From the NCBI GenBank assembly GCA_030446945.1, contig JAUJMI010000242.1:1-6064 (forward strand): a stretch of 6,064 bases of DNA. The letters run 5' to 3'. Shown here piece after piece: positions 5,037 through 6,064 of this stretch. Under the pieces are notes generated by a model. That model worked only from the letters and a program-made list of their open reading frames with translations. It had not been told where the DNA came from and searched no databases. Position 1 is the stretch's first letter, and each line of letters opens with the position of its first letter. Source of the stretch: Longimicrobium sp. (GTDB taxonomy: Bacteria > Gemmatimonadota > Gemmatimonadetes > Longimicrobiales > Longimicrobiaceae). The translations under genes were made by a program, and so were the position numbers.

Positions 5037-5711
5037 TTGAAGCGACTCGAACGCCTGGGCGAGGCGACGGCCCCGGACGGCAGCGTGCTGACGCTGTACC
5101 GGCACGACCGCGACTACTCCATCCGCGTGGCGGGCGTGGAGCTGATGTCCACGCGCCGCTACCATTCGGAGGAGCAGCTCTCGGAGTTGGTCTGCCGGCC
5201 GCTGGAGGAGAGCCGAGGCGCGCGCGTCCTGATCAGCGGGCTGGGGTTCGGGTTCACGCTCCGGGCCGCGCTGCGCGTGCTCCCCGTGGACGCGGCAGTG
5301 GTGGTCGCGGAGATCGCGGGCGGGATCATCGCGTGGAACCGCAACCCGGAGTACCCGCTCGCGGCCGATGCGCTGGCCGACTCCCGAGTGGAGCTGCGGC
5401 ATGCCGACGTGCTCGACGTGCTGCGGGCGGGCCGGGGCGCCTACGATGCCATCATGCTCGACGTGGACAACGGTGCCGATGCGCTGACGACCGCAGGCAA
5501 CGCGGAGCTGTACCAAAGCCGCGGCGTGCGGGTGGCGGCGGAGGCGCTGCGCCCCCGCGGCCGGCTCGCCTACTGGTCCGCCGACGACGATCCCCGCTTC
5601 GCAGGCGTGCTGCGCGCCGCCGGGCTCAGCGTCGAGGTGGTCCGGGTGCGGGCGCACGCCACCGCCGGCGGCCCTCACACGCTGCTGCTCGCCCGCGCAT
5701 CCGCGACGTGA
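5037..5711 (+). CDS. Spermidine-synthase-fold SAM-dependent transferase-like protein
   Basis: A 224-residue Rossmann-fold protein related to polyamine aminopropyltransferases/methyltransferases. A short N-terminal beta-hairpin region (residues 14-45, ending RYHSEEQLSEL) precedes the nucleotide-binding core: motif I ISGLGFGFTLR at 66-76, the acidic end of strand 2 at E92, the D124-D127 segment (ADVLDVL), and strand 4 with YDAIMLDVDNG at 136-146. At that last position true spermidine synthases usually have a D-x-x-D-P-type signature; here the Pro is replaced (DVDNG) and the polyamine-binding N-terminal domain is reduced, so the substrate is uncertain and it may be a methyltransferase. The TTG at 5037 is chosen because an in-frame stop lies at 5025-5027, a GAGG site (5026-5029) is 7 nt upstream, and the next ATG would remove part of the N-terminal hairpin. 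Its stop overlaps the next frame by 4 nt (GTGA). Confidence 0.78.
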   Translation: MKRLERLGEATAPDGSVLTLYRHDRDYSIRVAGVELMSTRRYHSEEQLSELVCRPLEESRGARVLISGLGFGFTLRAALRVLPVDAAVVVAEIAGGIIAWNRNPEYPLAADALADSRVELRHADVLDVLRAGRGAYDAIMLDVDNGADALTTAGNAELYQSRGVRVAAEALRPRGRLAYWSADDDPRFAGVLRAAGLSVEVVRVRAHATAGGPHTLLLARASAT

Positions 5712-6048
5712 CGATCCCCCTCCCGCCGTACCCCGATGCCCACCAGCCGCACGCTCAAGTGCCCGTGGCTAACGGCATCCTGACGGTGCGCCACGGGCCG
5801 CTGCCCTGGCTCGGGAACCGCGAGATCCCGACGGATTCGCTGGAGCATCTGTATTGCGATGAGCACATCAGCCGCAGCCGGAAGGGGACCACGGTCACGT
5901 ACTCGGTGCGGGCGCGCGGCAAGGATGGCTCATGGTCAAGCTCGTCACCGGCCTGCCGGAGCGCGACCCGGCGATGTACATCGAGCAGGAGGTGGAGCGC
6001 CACGTGGGAATCGCAGACCGGCGCGTCGCGGGGCAGGTGCGGCGGTAG
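5708..6048 (+). pseudogene. Frameshifted remnant of a small conserved protein with VRHGPLPW motif
   Basis: From GTG 5708 (overlapping the preceding stop as GTGA) the frame encodes about 74 residues, including ILTVRHGPLPWLGN, a PTDSLEHLYCDEH segment and RKGTTVTYSVRARGKDG. It then turns into a low-complexity Ser/Arg/Cys reading. The coherent continuation, MVKLVTGLPERDPAMYIEQE and EVERHVGIADRRVAGQVRR followed by TAG at 6046-6048, lies in the next frame from 5932. Between the last good codon (5927-5929) and ATG 5932 there are only two bases, so one base is missing. From memory, intact relatives in this kind of genome have one or two N-terminal membrane helices before the VRHGPLPW segment; here that part is absent because the previous gene occupies the space. 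I therefore call it an N-truncated, frameshifted relic. A sequencing error at 5929-5932 would explain the frameshift but not the missing N-terminus. Confidence 0.65.
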
Positions 6049-6064
6049 CTTTCACGACGAGCGG

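Noticed and set aside
5736..5760. Second possible frameshift: the ATG 5736 frame reads MPTSRTLK before VPVANG in the next frame
   Set aside because: The match to the expected family N-terminal side is too short and recalled only loosely, so it was not used in the pseudogene call.

Overview
This is a GC-rich window (by eye around 70% G+C) of compact bacterial chromosome. High GC, the style of the encoded proteins, and intergenic spacers filled with GTAG-headed palindromes and CACGGAGG/CTCCGTG-type palindromic repeats suggest a Gemmatimonadota bacterium of the Longimicrobium type. This is an inference from pattern memory, not a database result.

Layout. Positions 1-292 hold no gene I can support, only one degenerate REP-like hairpin (44-69). 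From about 293 to 382 there is a GEMM-I (cyclic-di-GMP-I class) riboswitch aptamer. It sits directly before a secreted M23 (LytM-type) peptidoglycan endopeptidase gene (395-1003, +), which ends in a strong intrinsic terminator (1011-1048). Converging on it from the right is an exported M20-family metallopeptidase (1232-2746, -). The gap between them carries a short perfect inverted repeat and one copy of a dispersed palindromic repeat (1131-1224).

The 491-nt divergent spacer 2747-3237 holds a cluster of three GTAG-headed REP-like palindromes, all in the same orientation. It is followed by a well-translated small exported protein of unknown function (3238-3753, +) with its own terminator (3774-3816). 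Next is a probable two-gene unit: a DoxX-like four-helix membrane protein (3914-4333) and a glycine-rich four-helix membrane protein (4366-4818). After a spacer with a second copy of the dispersed repeat (4954-5034) comes a TTG-started spermidine-synthase-fold protein (5037-5711). Its stop overlaps by 4 nt the start of a frameshifted remnant of a small conserved protein (5708-6048).

How the parts fit. The left half is about the cell envelope and exported proteolysis: an M23 wall hydrolase apparently gated by a second messenger, facing an exported M20 peptidase that could process small peptides. The most interesting single observation is the riboswitch: a c-di-GMP-class aptamer whose 3' edge lies about 13 nt from the start codon of a murein hydrolase, with no terminator between them, which points to control of translation initiation. 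No CRISPR array, tRNA, rRNA, transposase or phage gene was seen.
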